A DNA stretch of 64,000 bases from Limnomonas spitsbergensis (GCA_037349105.1 JAYJMM010000068.1:186001-250000), one strand, 5' to 3'; positions 1-11,486 are shown, counted from the stretch's first letter. The notes: a model not told the origin generated them from the sequence alone. Translations and numbers: made by a program.

Positions 1-1
1 T

Positions 2-1278
2 GGCGGGTACCGCATCAACGTGTCCGGACAGCCAAGGAGGGCGCTGCCCTGCCTCATGGCCACCCCAGCATCCTACGCATCCAGGAACGGGCAGATCGGG
101 CTAGTGTTCAGGCCTATGGGGGACCTGTAGGAACCAAACGCCAATGAAAGGGAGAGAGCCATGGGGTACGCAGTTGGATCCACACTGCCTCGCCCAGACT
201 TTCCTGAGGGGGATAGAAGGGCCGCCTTGGACAGGTGCATGGATGCTTGGGCCCTCGAGGCTTGGCTCACCGTGGCACTTGAGGTGGCCAAGATCACCCT
301 AAATGAGCTGGCTCGCAGGGCCCGTTTACCAGGTCCGGACCACGGCCCCGCTATCGGAATGGCCCTGAAGTCCACACATTGCGCCCTCGCTACCGCAGGC
401 GAAGCATGCTCAGGCGAGGGGGAGGTGGCAGCAACGTACCGGCAGTGCCTGGGGGAGTCTGCGGCAGCCGACTGGGCGGATGCTGCCCAGGAGCCAGGTG
501 GGCAGCCAGAACCAGGAATTGATCCCGTTAGTTCCGATAATGACAATGCAGGGGAGGTTGTGGACCCGCCAGGGTGTACAGCCGGGCATGCAGCCCGAGT
601 GGACGTGTGGACAGACGAGCTAGTCCTACAGTACCTCCGCCTGAAAGTGCATCCCCCAGGGGCCGAACCAGGGTAACAAGCCAGGGCGCAGCGTAGGGCC
701 GCCCCTTTCCAGTGGGAACCAGAAAGAGGGGGCGTGCTGATGAGGCTAATGCCAGACGGGCGGCGGTGCGTGGTTTCCAGGCCTGAGGACAGGCTGGCAG
801 TGATCAAGGAAGCACATGCTAGCACAGGCCATTTCGGCAGCCACCGTACGGCCTTCATGATCTTGCAGCAACACTGGTGGAGAGGACTTAGGGCAGCAGT
901 CAGAAAGGCTGTCCAGGAGTGCGGGGTGTGCGCCAGGGCCAGGGCGTCCACATTCAATCACACGCAGCCCGACCTGTACCGACTCCCTATTGAGGGTTTG
1001 TCTTTCCGCTGGGGTGTGGATCTGTGCGGGCCATTCACCACCACGCCTAGGGGCAACCGATATGTCATGGTGTGTGTGGAGCACTAATCCAAGTGGGTAG
1101 AGCTGATCCCTATCCCCAGCAAGGCGTCTGACGTGACAGCCTTGGCGTTCTTCCAAAACGTGGTCGCACGGTTTGGGGGCTGCGCAGAAGTAGTCACCGA
1201 CCAAGGGACTGAGTTCCAGGGGGAGTTCCAGGACATGTTACTGGATTGCTTCATTGACCACCTCTTTGCACCACCTCT
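2..1278 (+). pseudogene. Ty3/gypsy-type pol, N-terminal part through integrase core (decayed)
   Basis: One reading frame runs from the left window edge to about 1278 and is broken by stops at 128-130, 674-676 and 1085-1087. Its 3' half is a retroelement integrase. An H2C2 zinc-binding domain has His at 815-817 and 830-832 and Cys at 920-922 and 929-931 (CGVC). The DDE core follows, with the first Asp in WGVDLCGPF (1019-1021) and the second in VVTDQGTEFQGEF (1199-1201). The stop at 1085 falls in the conserved stretch VCVEH-stop-SKWVELIPIP, so a single substitution explains it. The part before 730 would be the linker between RNase H and integrase; I do not recognise a catalytic domain there. 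The frame is lost at 1279, where a TIR element is inserted, and homology resumes at 8453. The element is dead. The family call rests on the integrase motifs. Confidence 0.85.
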
Positions 1279-1293
1279 CGTCGGTAAGATTCG

Positions 1294-1860
1294 TGCGTTT
1301 GAAAGCCGCTTGAAACAAACGAAAACGTGATTGAAATCGTCGCTTGATTCAACCCTAGCTTCAAACGGGTTTTCAGTTGAAAACAACGTGTTTGAAAGCC
1401 ATTTGAAATAAGCGACAATCAAGCATGGTTGAATCAAACGGGCTATCGATGTGATTGAAACAAGCAGTGTTCAAGTGGCAATCAATAATGCTTGAATCAA
1501 GCAATATGTTGACAGCTTTGAATCAAGCAGGCTGTCGATGCGTTTGAATCAAGCGAGATGTCGACGCGTTTGAATCAATCCTAGCATCAAGCAGGGTTTC
1601 GATTGAATCAACCATGGTTGAAACAAGAAGGGGTCAATCTCAATTGAATCAAGTGGTTATGTACCGCGTTTAAATCAACCCTAGCGTCCAGCATGGTTTC
1701 GATTGAATCAAGATATCGTTTGAAACAAGGAGCATCAATCTCAGTTAAATCAAGTCATGTTACAACGCAATTGGATCAGCCCTAACAGCAAGCATTGTAT
1801 CGGTTGAACCAAGTTAATGTTTGAAACAATAAATCAAATGACACTTCACACACCTTATTA
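1294..1860. repeat. Left subterminal repeat field, TTGAATCAAG-like words
   Basis: Between the left TIR and about 1860 the words TTGAATCAAGC, TTGAAACAAG and GATTGAATCAA occur more than fifteen times on either strand at irregular 20-50 bp spacing. A shorter field with the same words lies beside the right TIR (8345-8437). Such fields are typical binding arrays for transposases. No coding capacity is seen. Confidence 0.7.
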
Positions 1861-3650
1861 ATCAATCCTAACGTGACACATAGTTGAACTGAATACATCT
1901 TTGGTCTGAAACAAGTACCGGTGGCAACAAACATTCATTGCAATAATAAATAGACACACCCATAGTGTACTCAATGTTGAAGATTTATAGAAAAATGCAT
2001 TGTGTAAATGTCCCACCAACACCCAAGCAAGCCCTACGCCTCGGTCGCCTCCGTGACCCTCCCACAAATGTTTATGTGATTCGCTCTAAAAGGACGCACA
2101 TTCGTGTCATCAGCCATAACCATCGGATCAGACAGTTCTTGATCTGGGCAAAAAAAAGAGGGATCGTGCGTTAGGCGCATGGCAAATCAGGAAGTTAAAT
2201 AGGGAGGTAATTGTTAGGATGATGGAATCAGAGAACATGATACCGGAGACGTCATATATGACAGCAAATTAATTGGAATACAAAACTTAGCAATGTAACT
2301 TCACTTCCAACCTACCTTAACAGTGGGAGAAGTGGGAGAAGACCTGACCACTCATCGGCGCTAGTCGACGGCGGGTGCCTTTTAATATATGCCTATTTGG
2401 TGCTTTATCCTCGGGGTTCTCTCTGCGGTACAAAAATACACCGCAAGTTATTGAATATCATATAATCTTGCCTGAAAGAATGAGGCTACCATTAATTACT
2501 GCTAGATGAAGTTGGCTGGTCATGGGACTCCATGAGTGAGATAGGCCGTGCGGCCGCATGGCACGGTGACACTTGGGCATCATCGGAACGCTGTTTACTT
2601 GAGAAAGCATTATCCTTCACGATGCAGGCAGCATAAACCCACCCGCCAAGCATGGCCTCACTTCCATTCCTCAATAGCCGGTATATGATCATCACTTACC
2701 GAGCCACCGGGTGGGTTGAGCACTGCCGACCTTGGTAATATCTCGGTAAGATCTGCTTCCATGCAGATTTCCCTTCATGCGTCCTTCAATAGCAGATAAT
2801 TCGTTGTGATCAGGAATCGCTAGATCTTTGTCGGCCTGCGGATAGAAGCACACATATCAAAATCAAGTCGAGTCGCCTTTGTCGACCCATAAGCACGTGC
2901 ACTCCAGCGAAAATCGACCAACCTTCTTTAAACCTCGTAGATTATATCGTTGCTGAATGCTTCACATCGCATACGTGCATGCAGATAGGATAGGACGCTC
3001 CATAGCGTGGGTGACGGGGCACATTGATCTTGCTTATCCTCGGCCGCAGGGTTCCCTTCGCCCGCGTCCGTGATCTGCATCAGGGACACATACATGTACA
3101 GTAGGTGAAGAAGAAACACTGGAGGGCATTGAGCAACGTCAAGTAGCACTTACGTTGCACAGGCGTGGCACGGGATGCCCCTTGTGGCGCTTGGCGGCTT
3201 TAGGTGCACCAGACATTCACGCTCCCCTTTTATTACGTGAATGTAGCGGCGCGATGAGTCTGAAATCGCGTCCAAATATTCGAGTGTGCCACTGAGCTTC
3301 CCAGGTACAAAATTGGGGGTACCTGTTTGGTATACCCAAATTCAGTGTGGAGTGTACGCAGGAAGTGTGGGTTTCGGATAGATTTTGCGCTGATGCCATG
3401 CACAAGCTGCTTGCAACAACGAACTAAATCTGCCGAGTTTCTTATTCGAACACGAGTACTGGCGCTATAATCTTAGTTAGGCCTCCATTCATCATTCCGC
3501 ATTCAGAAGTGGCATACAGGAAAACCACTCATAAACCACTTATAAACCACGCTGTCGTCAGGCTTTGACCTGGCAGCGGTCCTTGCTGCTGAGCTGCATG
3601 GCTTTCCCCAAATTTTCACCTCAGAAGCTTGGAGCTAGCTGGTAACGCAG
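1861..3650. other. Unassigned interior of the TIR element
   Basis: This stretch holds only short frames below 80 codons, on both strands, none with a recognisable motif. One at 1965-2174 (+) ends in a basic segment (RTHIRVISHNHRIRQF), but I cannot assign it. No RNA gene or repeat structure was noticed. Confidence 0.4.
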
Positions 3651-4149
3651 GTGACTCTACCCTCTAAGCTGTGGCACTACCCACATGCGCGTCGCTCCAT
3701 ACGTACTGGTAAGCACTGCACTCCAACCATGGAGTACAGCGCCCTGTCCGCATGCTTAAGGGCACAGCATCCTACCTACTTACAGGCGCATTGCGGCACC
3801 CATGCGGTATGCATTGAGCCCTACCCGCATGCACAGGACGTCACTCTTAAATGCGCAGCGCCCAACTTCCATACCTACCGGTGGTTCTACACCAAAGGCG
3901 CAGATCCTGTTGGATGTGGACATTTATGAAGGGACATGCTTGGTACCGTACGTCAGTGTTTACGGTAGTATGCCCCAAACAACTTCTGGGGGGCCACTGG
4001 ACGGGCACTATTGGGCCCGTGGGGACCAGGCCTTGCTAGGCCAACTGCTGTAATACAAAGCAGCATGGCTGCATGCGCAAAGCTCTCTTAGCTGTTGGCC
4101 GGGTCGCAGCTGAAATGTAGCTGAGGTATCTCAAAACAAATACTGCCAG

Positions 4150-4795
4150 ATCCCTACCCGCATGTGCAGCGCCTCACCCATACGGTGCCATACGCACAGC
4201 GCTCTACTTGCATGCACAGTGCCCTGCTTGTATGCACATCACCATGGCCGCATGCGCAGCGCATGTTTCAGGTAGCCGGTAGCGGGAATGATGTAGCGCC
4301 AACCCATATTTACTATGCCCTGTTTGTGGGTGCTGAGTCCCGCCCGAATATAGCTCCCGCACGTACCCCGATGAGGGACAGCCGTATTTAGCACAACAGC
4401 CACACCTATTTACTGTGTGCTACCGGGAGGTGCAGCGCCCCCGACGCATTCACAGTGCTCGCTCTCATTTACTGTGCACATGCAGATGCAGCGGTCCACC
4501 CATGGAACAGAGCATGCCCTAATTATTGTACCCCACTGGCGGATGCATCGGGGCACCCGCATGCACAGCGCCTGCCCTTATTTAGTGTACCCATCCGGAG
4601 GGTGCTGCGGTCCACGCATTTGCCCTGTGCCTGCCCTTGTAAAATGTACCCTGCTGGTAGGTATAGCGGTGCACCCGCATGCACAGCGCCTGCCCTTATT
4701 TACAGTACCCTGCTGGTGGGCGCAGCGTTGCACACACACATGCAAAGCGCCTGTCCTTGTTTACTGTTCCCTACTGGTAGGTGCAGCGGTGTTGC
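4150..4795. repeat. Degenerate tandem array, unit about 59 bp
   Basis: Units carry CATGCACAGCGCCTGCCCTT, then a TTTACTGTACCC-like tail and GGTGGGTGCAGCG. The word GCACAGCGCCTGCCCTTATT is at 4563 and again at 4681, with a diverged copy halfway, giving a period of about 59 bp. Overlapping frames across this array on the plus strand are by-products of the repeat. Confidence 0.65.
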
Positions 4796-5400
4796 GGTCG
4801 GGCTATGGGTATCCATATTTACTCCTTTACATAGGGCTGAACAGCCAAGAACCCTGGAGCAGGGTGCAATTTAGCTCGGGCCAGGAGGCAGAGTGCATAC
4901 TAGCTAGGGGCAGACGGCAGCAAGCCTGGACAAGAGGAGAAGGGATGGAGAGAGAACGCTAAGCGCAGTGAGCAGCGACGATGCGGTTGGGCCACGGGAT
5001 AATACTAATTTACTCCGTTACATTGGGCTGAACAGCCAAGAATCCTGGAGCAGGGTGCACCTTAGCTAGGGACAGAAGGTAGCAAGCCTACCTAGACAAG
5101 AAGAGAAGGAATAGATAGAGAACCGCAAGTGCAATAAGCAGCGGTGACTGGATGCGGTTGGTCCATGGGGTAATACTAATTTACTCCGTGACATCGAGCT
5201 GAACAGCCAAGAAGCCTAGAGCATGCTGCACGCTAGCTAGGGCCAAAAGGCAGCAAGCCTAAAGAGGAAGTGAAACAATGAGGAGAAACGCAAAGCGCAA
5301 TGCGCAGTGGTGATGCGGTTGTGTCATAGGTATTCAATTTATCCGTTACATCGGGTTGAACAGTCAAGAACCCTGGAGCTGGTTGCACACAATAAAGCGG
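4787..5400. repeat. Tandem array, unit about 160-190 bp
   Basis: A GATGCGGTTG...CCATGGGTAAT motif followed by TTTACTCCGTTACAT and GAACAGCCAAGAA recurs at about 4787, 4979, 5152 and 5311. Units shorten toward the right. Roughly three and a half copies are present. Confidence 0.7.
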
Positions 5401-5965
5401 TCACGCGCAAAAACGGTGATTAAAAAGACTAGTAATAAAGGCGCAAGAGCGGGTTAAAGAAGATATGCCAGTCATAAAGCAATAGTGCGGTTCATGCGCC
5501 AGAGCGGTGTTCAGAAACTATAACAGCCCTAAGGCTTTAGATCAGTCAAGCGCAAGAGCTGTGCTCAAAAATACTATTACTTAAGCAATTAGAGCGGTCA
5601 GACGCAAGAGCGTTGCTCAGAAGTATACCAGTCCTAAAGCAATAGAACGATTCATGTGCAAGAGCGGTGTTCAAAAAATATACCATACCTTCGGCTATTG
5701 AGCAGTCAGGCGCAAGAGCGGTGAGTGCTCAAAACACTATATCTAAAGCAAATAGAGCGGTCGGGCGCAAGAGCGGTGCTCAGGAAACATACCAGTCCAA
5801 AAGCAATACATCAGACTGGGGCAAGAGCGGTGTTCATAAAATATACCAGTCTTAAGGCAACAGAGCTGTGAGACGCAACAGCGGTGCTTAAAAATACTAT
5901 TAATAAAGCAATTAGACCTGTTAGACGCACGAGCGGTGGAAATATACCAGTCCTAAAGCAAAAAA
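5400..5965. repeat. Tandem array, unit about 55-60 bp (GCAAGAGCGGTG core)
   Basis: The core GCAAGAGCGGTG followed by TCAnAAAATATACCAGTC and AAAGCAATAGAGCGGT recurs about nine times with moderate divergence. It adjoins the previous array directly. Confidence 0.7.
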
Positions 5966-6159
5966 GGGAAGCACTGAGAGGAAGCTCCTAATCTTGCACT
6001 GTCGCCATCAGCAAATCTCCAGAAACCAGAGGGGACTAGTATTGTGGAGATCTCCTCTCTGCCACCGATGGTCGGGAAGGTCATGGCCTGAGTGTTTGTA
6101 AGTCTTGATTTGTTCTGACTCCGTACGCAAAGGCCAAGCCAGGTCCACTGCAGACAAGT

Positions 6160-6665
6160 TCCCTGTTGTGCAGGGACAGGGGGCAGGAGCAGGGACATGG
6201 GGCAGGAACAAGGACAGAAGGCAGGAGCAGGGACAGAAGGCAGGAGGTGGGGCAGAAGGCAGGAGCAGGGACAGGGGGCATGAGCAGGGACAGAAGGCAG
6301 GAGCAGGGACAGGGGGCAGGAGCAGGGACAGAAGGCGGGAGCAGGGACAGAAGGCAGGAACCGGGACAGAAGGCAGGAACATGGACAGAAGGCAGGAGCA
6401 GGGGCAGAAGGCAGGAGCAGGGACAGAAGGCAGAAACATGGACAGGGGGCAGGAGCTAGGACAGAAAGCAGGAGCTGGAACGGAAGGCAGGAGCATGGAT
6501 AGAAGGCAGGAGCAGGAACATAAGGCAGGAGCAGGGACAGAAGGCAGGAGCAGGAACAGAAGGCATGAGCAAGGACAGAAGGCAGAAGCAAGGACAGAAG
6601 GTAGGAGCAGGGACAAGGGGCAGAAGCTGGGACAAGGGGCAGGAGCTGGGTCAGGGGGCAAGAGC
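6160..6665. repeat. 18-bp minisatellite (GGACAGAAGGCAGGAGCA)
   Basis: About 27 copies of an 18-bp unit, GGACAGAAGGCAGGAGCA, stand head to tail with few changes. Because 18 is a multiple of three, long open frames arise on both strands, including one of over 300 codons on the minus strand. They encode simple repeats such as CSCLLSLLLPSVPAPAF and should not be taken as genes. Confidence 0.9.
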
Positions 6666-7470
6666 TACTACTTGTATCATGCAGCCAGGATAATGCACGT
6701 TCATGGTTGCGCATGTGGCCAATAGCTGTACCGGTATTGCATTGCAAAAAAATAAGAGACCGGCCCATGGTCGGTCGCCTAAGCAGCACGCACCTATGCG
6801 TGGACCAGGGTAGCAGCGGCCGCTCACTGCTACCAGCCAATATAGTGCACGTTAATGGATGTGCATGTGGCCAACAATTGTACCGACACGGCACATTCTT
6901 GACAGAGAGCAAAACATGACCGGCCAAAGGCCGGTCTCCTAAGCATCACACCTAAGCGCGGACCTGGGTGGCAGGGGCCGATCACTGATACTGGTTTCAT
7001 GCAGCCTGTTCAATGCATGTTTATGGTTGCACACGTGGACAGTAGCTGGACCGGTCATGCACCTTCCTGATAGGGGGTAACAATATCGCCTACTGTCAGT
7101 TGCCCAAGCAGGCACCTAAGTGCAAACATGGGGAGAAGCGGCCGCTCTCCAGCCCCGGTTTTATGCAGCCAATATAATACATGCTCATAGTTGCGCATGT
7201 GGGCAGAAGCTGCACAAGCATTGCACCTCCCTGATAGAGGCGGAAACCAGACCGGAATGTGGTCGGTCGTACCTAAGCGCAGGCCGGGGTAGCATTGGCC
7301 GTTCACTGTTACTAGTATCATACAGTCAGTATAATTAAGTTTCATGGTTGCGCATGTGGCCAATAGTTTTACTGGTATTGCACCTCCTGAGCTCTCCAAT
7401 GGGAGGCAAAACAAGGCCCACGGCTGGTCGCCTAAGCAACACACACCTAAGCGAGGACCTGGGTAGCAGC
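6663..7470. repeat. Tandem array, unit about 160-170 bp
   Basis: Units share ATGGTTGCGCATGTGGCCA, a CCGGTATTGCACC stretch, GGTCGGTCGCCTAAGC and GACCTGGGTAGCAG. Copies start near 6690, 6850, 7017, 7180 and 7340. GCGGCCGC-containing junctions separate several of them. Confidence 0.75.
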
Positions 7471-7885
7471 AACGGTGTGCAATCTAGCCAACAGCCCCAC
7501 GCTGGTGCGCAAGCTGGGCCATGAACTCCAAGCTGGTGGGCAAGCTGGCCACCAGCTTCATACTGGTGTGCAAGTTGTCCATCATCAGCTCCACGCCGGT
7601 GCGCAAGCTGACCACCAAATTCATGCTGAAGCGTGCCTGGTGAGCAAGATGGCCAGAAGCTCCACACTGGTGCGCAAGCTGGGCAGATGTTCCACTCAGG
7701 CTGTTGCGCATACTGGCTAGCATTGAATCTTTATGTTGGTGAACAAGCCTGCTACTCGCCAGCAGCTCCATGCTGGTGTGCAAGCTCGCTGCATGCAGCA
7801 GGAGGCCAGCAGCTCCATGCTGATGGGCAAGCTGGCCACCAACTTCTTGTTTGTGCGCAAGCTGGGAAGCAACGCCAGGCTGATG
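7471..7885. repeat. Tandem array, unit about 30-33 bp (CTGGTGCGCAAGCTGG)
   Basis: About twelve imperfect copies of a unit with CTGGTGCGCAAGCTGGCCA and CAGCTCCATG. Open frames in several registers are by-products of the repeat. Confidence 0.8.
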
Positions 7886-8344
7886 TGTGATTTGGCCTGT
7901 GTTGCAGACAGGGAGACATGCATCCCCCCCGTTGCAGACTCAATTTCTGTTCATAGGGGAACAGACTATTACAATATTCACACTTGGAACGCATGCACAT
8001 CTTCATCTCCGCCCCATTCGAATTCCTAAACGAAGTATGCACCTTCTGCTACTACGCTTATCAAGTGCCATACATTACGAGCGCATGCGAACATGCCAGA
8101 ATTATGCTCCTGCTGGGAGTACTAGTAGCTAGTTGAACAAAGCAAAAATATGCACACAGATATGCACACGACGAAGCTGTCATGCATTTTCCATACGAGC
8201 GTATAACTTGATGTTGAGCTGTGAAGATGACTAATGCCGACGCAAGAGGAATGACGAGTTGACGACGCTAGCAAGAGCGAGCGAGGGCCAGGAGCGAGCG
8301 GGTGCACCTGTACCAGTACTTCGACAGGGCGAGTGTCAACAGGG

Positions 8345-8437
8345 GAGAAAAAGCGGGCACTTGAATCAATCGAGCTTCAAGCGTTTGATCAAGCGAACTT
8401 TTCCCTCCGTTTGAATCAATCGACCATTTCAAGCGGC
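8345..8437. repeat. Right subterminal repeat field of the TIR element
   Basis: Five TTGAATCAAT/TTGATCAAGCG/TTTCAAGCGG words lie in the last 100 bp before the right TIR. It is about six times shorter than the left field, an asymmetry often seen in large DNA transposons. Confidence 0.65.
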
Positions 8438-8452
8438 CGAATCTTACCGACG

Positions 8453-9528
8453 CTGCCAACCACCCCCAGACAGATGGGCTGTCCGAAAAGGCCGTCCAGA
8501 CCCTCAAGACGAGCATACGCAAGTGCTGCGGGGACGGGAGCAGCGACGACTCATGGGACAGGATGGTTTGGTAGCCCTGGGCTTCAGGTGCTCTCCTCAA
8601 CATGCCACGCGCATGGCATCCTACGAAGTGCTGTACAGGCAGAAGCCTGTGTTCCCCTCCAAGGTGGGGGCGGACCTGTGTAGCACGGCGCGGATGGCAA
8701 CGGTGGAGGATGCAGCAGACCTGCTCCTCGCCAGGGTGGCCATGATCAAGGAGGCCCTCCCGGTCGCGGGTGAGCACCTCAAGATTGCACAGCACCGGGA
8801 CAAGTTGCGCTACGCGTACGTCAGAGCGGCGCAGCCTCCACCCCAAGGCCAGGCCTGAAATCCTGCGGGTGCAACGGCTGGGAGAAACGGGGGCGTTGGT
8901 GTTGGAGGGGGCAGATGGCCTGACGGTAACGGAGAATGCAGTCAATTGCCCCCCTTGCCACCTCCCCAACCTGAAAGGGAAGGTGGAGTTCGGAACCACC
9001 AGGCCCAACGTCAGCCTGTCGTGTGAGATCTGCCGCCTCCCCGACCGAGGGGAGGTCATGCTCCTGTGTGACGCCTGCAACACCGGCTGGCACATGGATT
9101 GCCTAACGCCTGCGCTGCCTGCAATGCCCGAGGGGGACTGGATGTGCCCCAGGTGCAGGCCAGGCCCAGGGCCTGGCCAAGGAGCAGACCCAGCCTCAGG
9201 GGCACCGCCCATCAACCCAGCCCACCTCGACGGGGCGGCACCCAGAGCAGCCTGGGCAGCAGCAAGGGCAGCCTTGGAGGCGGGGGCAATGGACACGCAA
9301 GAAGTGGAGGTCATGGCCACCAACCCAGCCACAAAGCAAATGGAGCGGGGCATCGCCAGGCCCATGCCCAACGGGCTGTACGACATCTCGTACACCACGG
9401 GCAGGGGGGAGGCCAATATCATCCCAAGGGCGGTCCAGCGAAGGGCTAAGGCGGCCATTGACGCAGCAAGAGCAGAGGAGGAGTCAGCTGCCAAGGGGCA
9501 GACAGCCAGGAAGGGCAAGGAGGGATAG
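8453..9528 (+). pseudogene. Ty3/gypsy integrase C-terminal half with PHD finger (decayed)
   Basis: This continues the integrase interrupted at 1278. It opens with ANHPQTDGLSEKAVQTLK, the conserved segment after the DDE core. The frame then shifts near 8570 (to MASYEVLYRQKPVFPSK...RDKLRYAYVR) and back near 8825 (to ILRVQRLGETGALVLEGADG). The second shift probably marks a small deletion of the beta-barrel-like region, because the two motifs stand closer than I would expect for this family. At 9022-9156 lies a complete C4HC3 PHD finger: CEIC, CDAC, WHMDC, CPRC in the right order and spacing. An Ala/Pro-rich tail ends at the stop 9526-9528. PHD fingers commonly bind histone H3 tails, so here it probably steers integration to particular chromatin, as the chromodomain does in chromoviruses; that role is inferred. 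Confidence 0.85.
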
Positions 9529-9989
9529 AAATCCCCTATAATGGCAGTACGCGCTTGACAGAACCCACTCCATACCTGGAAGAACGAGCCGGTGCCGGCC
9601 CTAGGGGAGCACCCCGGGGGCGTCACGGCTGACACTAGTAGGCAGCAGACAGTGGGCCGACGGCCAGCAGGACGTAGCCTAGTCCTCAAGTAAAAATATT
9701 TCCCGTTGTACCGTAGTAGCAGGAGCAGCGATCTAAAGGAGTACATAGTGACGACGGCTATAGCGCTGATTCAGGTAGTAGAATTGCATGACAATTGCCT
9801 CTGGAGTAGAGACTGCCGCAGGTCCAGTCAGCAGAGGGGCACGACTAGGATAGAACACCGCTACTACTGCGCGCATCTCCTGTGGCCTAGGGCCAGGTGT
9901 CAACGATGCAGTGGGGCGAGAGCAACGATGATCTGTGTCTGTGTGCCTGCCTGAGGCTTTCGGATTTAGACGCTTCCAAGCGGTAGAAC
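9529..9989. other. Non-coding 3' region of the gypsy element
   Basis: After the pol stop there is no further coding signal. A polypurine tract or LTR start could lie here, but no second LTR copy is present in the window to define one. Confidence 0.3.
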
Positions 9990-10220
9990 AAGTAGATCCT
10001 GACGGATTCTGAGGATTCTGTAGATTCTGATGGTTTCTGAGGATTTTGTAAATTCTGATGGTTTCTGATGGTTTCTGATTCTGTAGATTCTGATGATTTC
10101 TTAGGATTCTGTAGATTCTGATGGTTTCTGATGGTTTCTGAGGATTCCGTAGATTCTGATGGTTTCTGATGGTTTCTGATGGTTTCTGAAGGACCCTAGA
10201 TTTCTGATGGTTTCTGGCTC
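9990..10220. repeat. Minisatellite of GATGGTTTCT and GAGGATTCTGTAGATTCT units
   Basis: Two related short units alternate: GATGGTTTCT (10 bp) and GAGGATTCTGTAGATTCT (18 bp). About sixteen blocks are present with few substitutions. Confidence 0.85.
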
Positions 10221-10359
10221 TTTATTGACTTTACCCGAGCATGACACTAATGACAGTACCGGATTCTGTGTGCCCTGATCAGGCCAGAGTCAGATCGGGA
10301 GTAGCCCAGAGACATTTGTCGAGTGTGCAGAACCGTGGGAGAACCTAGGGTTAGCCACG

Positions 10360-10452
10360 GGATTCAGTGGATTTTCTTTGGTGAATTTCCTTTCGTGGAT
10401 TTCCTGCAGCACATTTCCTGCAGTGGATTTTCTTCAGTGGATTTTCTCGACA
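10360..10452. repeat. Short tandem repeat GTGGATTTTCTTCA
   Basis: Six imperfect 13-15 bp copies of GTGGATTTTCTTCA or GTGGATTTCCTGCA. Confidence 0.7.
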
Positions 10453-10612
10453 GTCTGGATTGCAGTCAGGTGTTTCGGAGAGTTCCGTGCTAGGGAACCG
10501 TGTACTGGGCGACAGGTTCGGTGTGTACATATTTTCCGATTCCAATTTCAGTACCACCCTGGTCCGGCTCCCCACGCACGCCCGGAGGGCTTATCGTGTG
10601 GGAGCGGGGGGC

Positions 10613-10849
10613 GAGTAAAGTAGGGGCGGTACCCACAGCTAGGGGCGCCCGGGTAGGCCAGCCTTCCTTCGTATAGGGTACGATGTACCTAGTTCCCCCT
10701 TTACAGCCCTTGTACCTCCGCAATGTAGTACAAGGTGCACGAGTGTACGGTGTTATACCATAGTTGTGAGTAGTGCGAGCCACTCTAAGGCAGTTCGGAC
10801 AGCTTCCACCATTTGGCACGGTTACTGCTTCAATTTATGGTGCGACAGC
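10613..10849 (+). repeat. 237-bp direct repeat, copy 1 (LTR-like)
   Basis: Nearly identical to 11487-11723. It starts at GAGTAAAGTAGGGGCGG and ends at TATGGTGCGACA. In the second copy the preceding base makes the ends TG...CA, as in LTRs. The 637 bp between the copies hold no coding frame of note. A miniature LTR element (TRIM-like) or a tandem of LTR pieces both fit. No primer-binding site or target duplication was found. Confidence 0.6.
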
Positions 10850-11486
10850 TGTCACGGTACAATGCAGTATACGTGCCAAAACCGTAGGGACCGCTACTGC
10901 GGTCCTGGAGACTCCGCAGCTTCCCTGCGGAACCCACCTTTTAGGGTTAGAAGCCCAGCTTCTTACTTTCGGGAAGATCTGAGGCCAAGATTTCCCGTAC
11001 ATTAGTAATAAGGGCTTGCCGGGACATTGTATCCCGGCTTGCCCATTGTCCCTTACTTCGTTCCTTTTAAGTGGACAGGCCTCTATTTGTAAACCGCACC
11101 GGCTAGATCTCGGAGACCTACCCAGTGAAGAACAACAACGCCAGTACCACTCAACTAGTCAAGCCTAGGACAGCACGCAGCGTCTTAGCAGCCCTAGAAC
11201 CCCAAGCGAGACTCCCAGCCCGACTCAGGCCTACACCCGCAGTCTACGGCTACGGTCTCCCCCGCCGCGCGCGGTAAGTGACTCAGCCACCCTTCAAATT
11301 AGCTATCTGGAAGGTCAGCGTTCTAGCCAAACCTTGTGCTAAGACTCCGCGATTGTCATCTAGAAGTTCCTACCACAGCTTAACGCGCTGCGCATTCGCG
11401 CCAGTGTGTAGACACTGAGCCCGCCCGTAGTCGCCCGCCACACTGTGGGGAAGAAGTCCGCCACGGACCCGAAGCTAACATCACGT

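Larger units (their letters stand above)
1279..8452. mobile_element. 7.2-kb DNA element with 15-bp TIRs, inserted in the integrase gene
   Basis: The interruption of the integrase begins with CGTCGGTAAGATTCG (1279-1293) and ends with its exact reverse complement (8438-8452). Just inside both ends the sequence CCGCTTGAAA recurs in inverted orientation, followed by many copies of a TTGAATCAAG-like word. These are the terminal and subterminal features of a cut-and-paste DNA transposon. I see no transposase, so the copy looks non-autonomous. Its interior is mostly a string of unrelated tandem arrays (about 3.65-7.9 kb). I could not resolve a target-site duplication: the flanks share only CT next to the 15-bp repeats, and removing the insert does not restore the integrase frame exactly. 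The superfamily is therefore open; hAT-like or KDZ-like groups with subterminal repeats are possibilities. Confidence 0.72.

Noticed and set aside
5953..6927. 324-codon frame on the minus strand and 206-codon frame on the plus strand
   Set aside because: Both are read through an 18-bp minisatellite; the peptides only repeat the unit, and several registers are open at once.
1279..8452. Reading the gap in the integrase as a large intron
   Set aside because: The borders are 15-bp inverted repeats with subterminal word fields, not splice sites.
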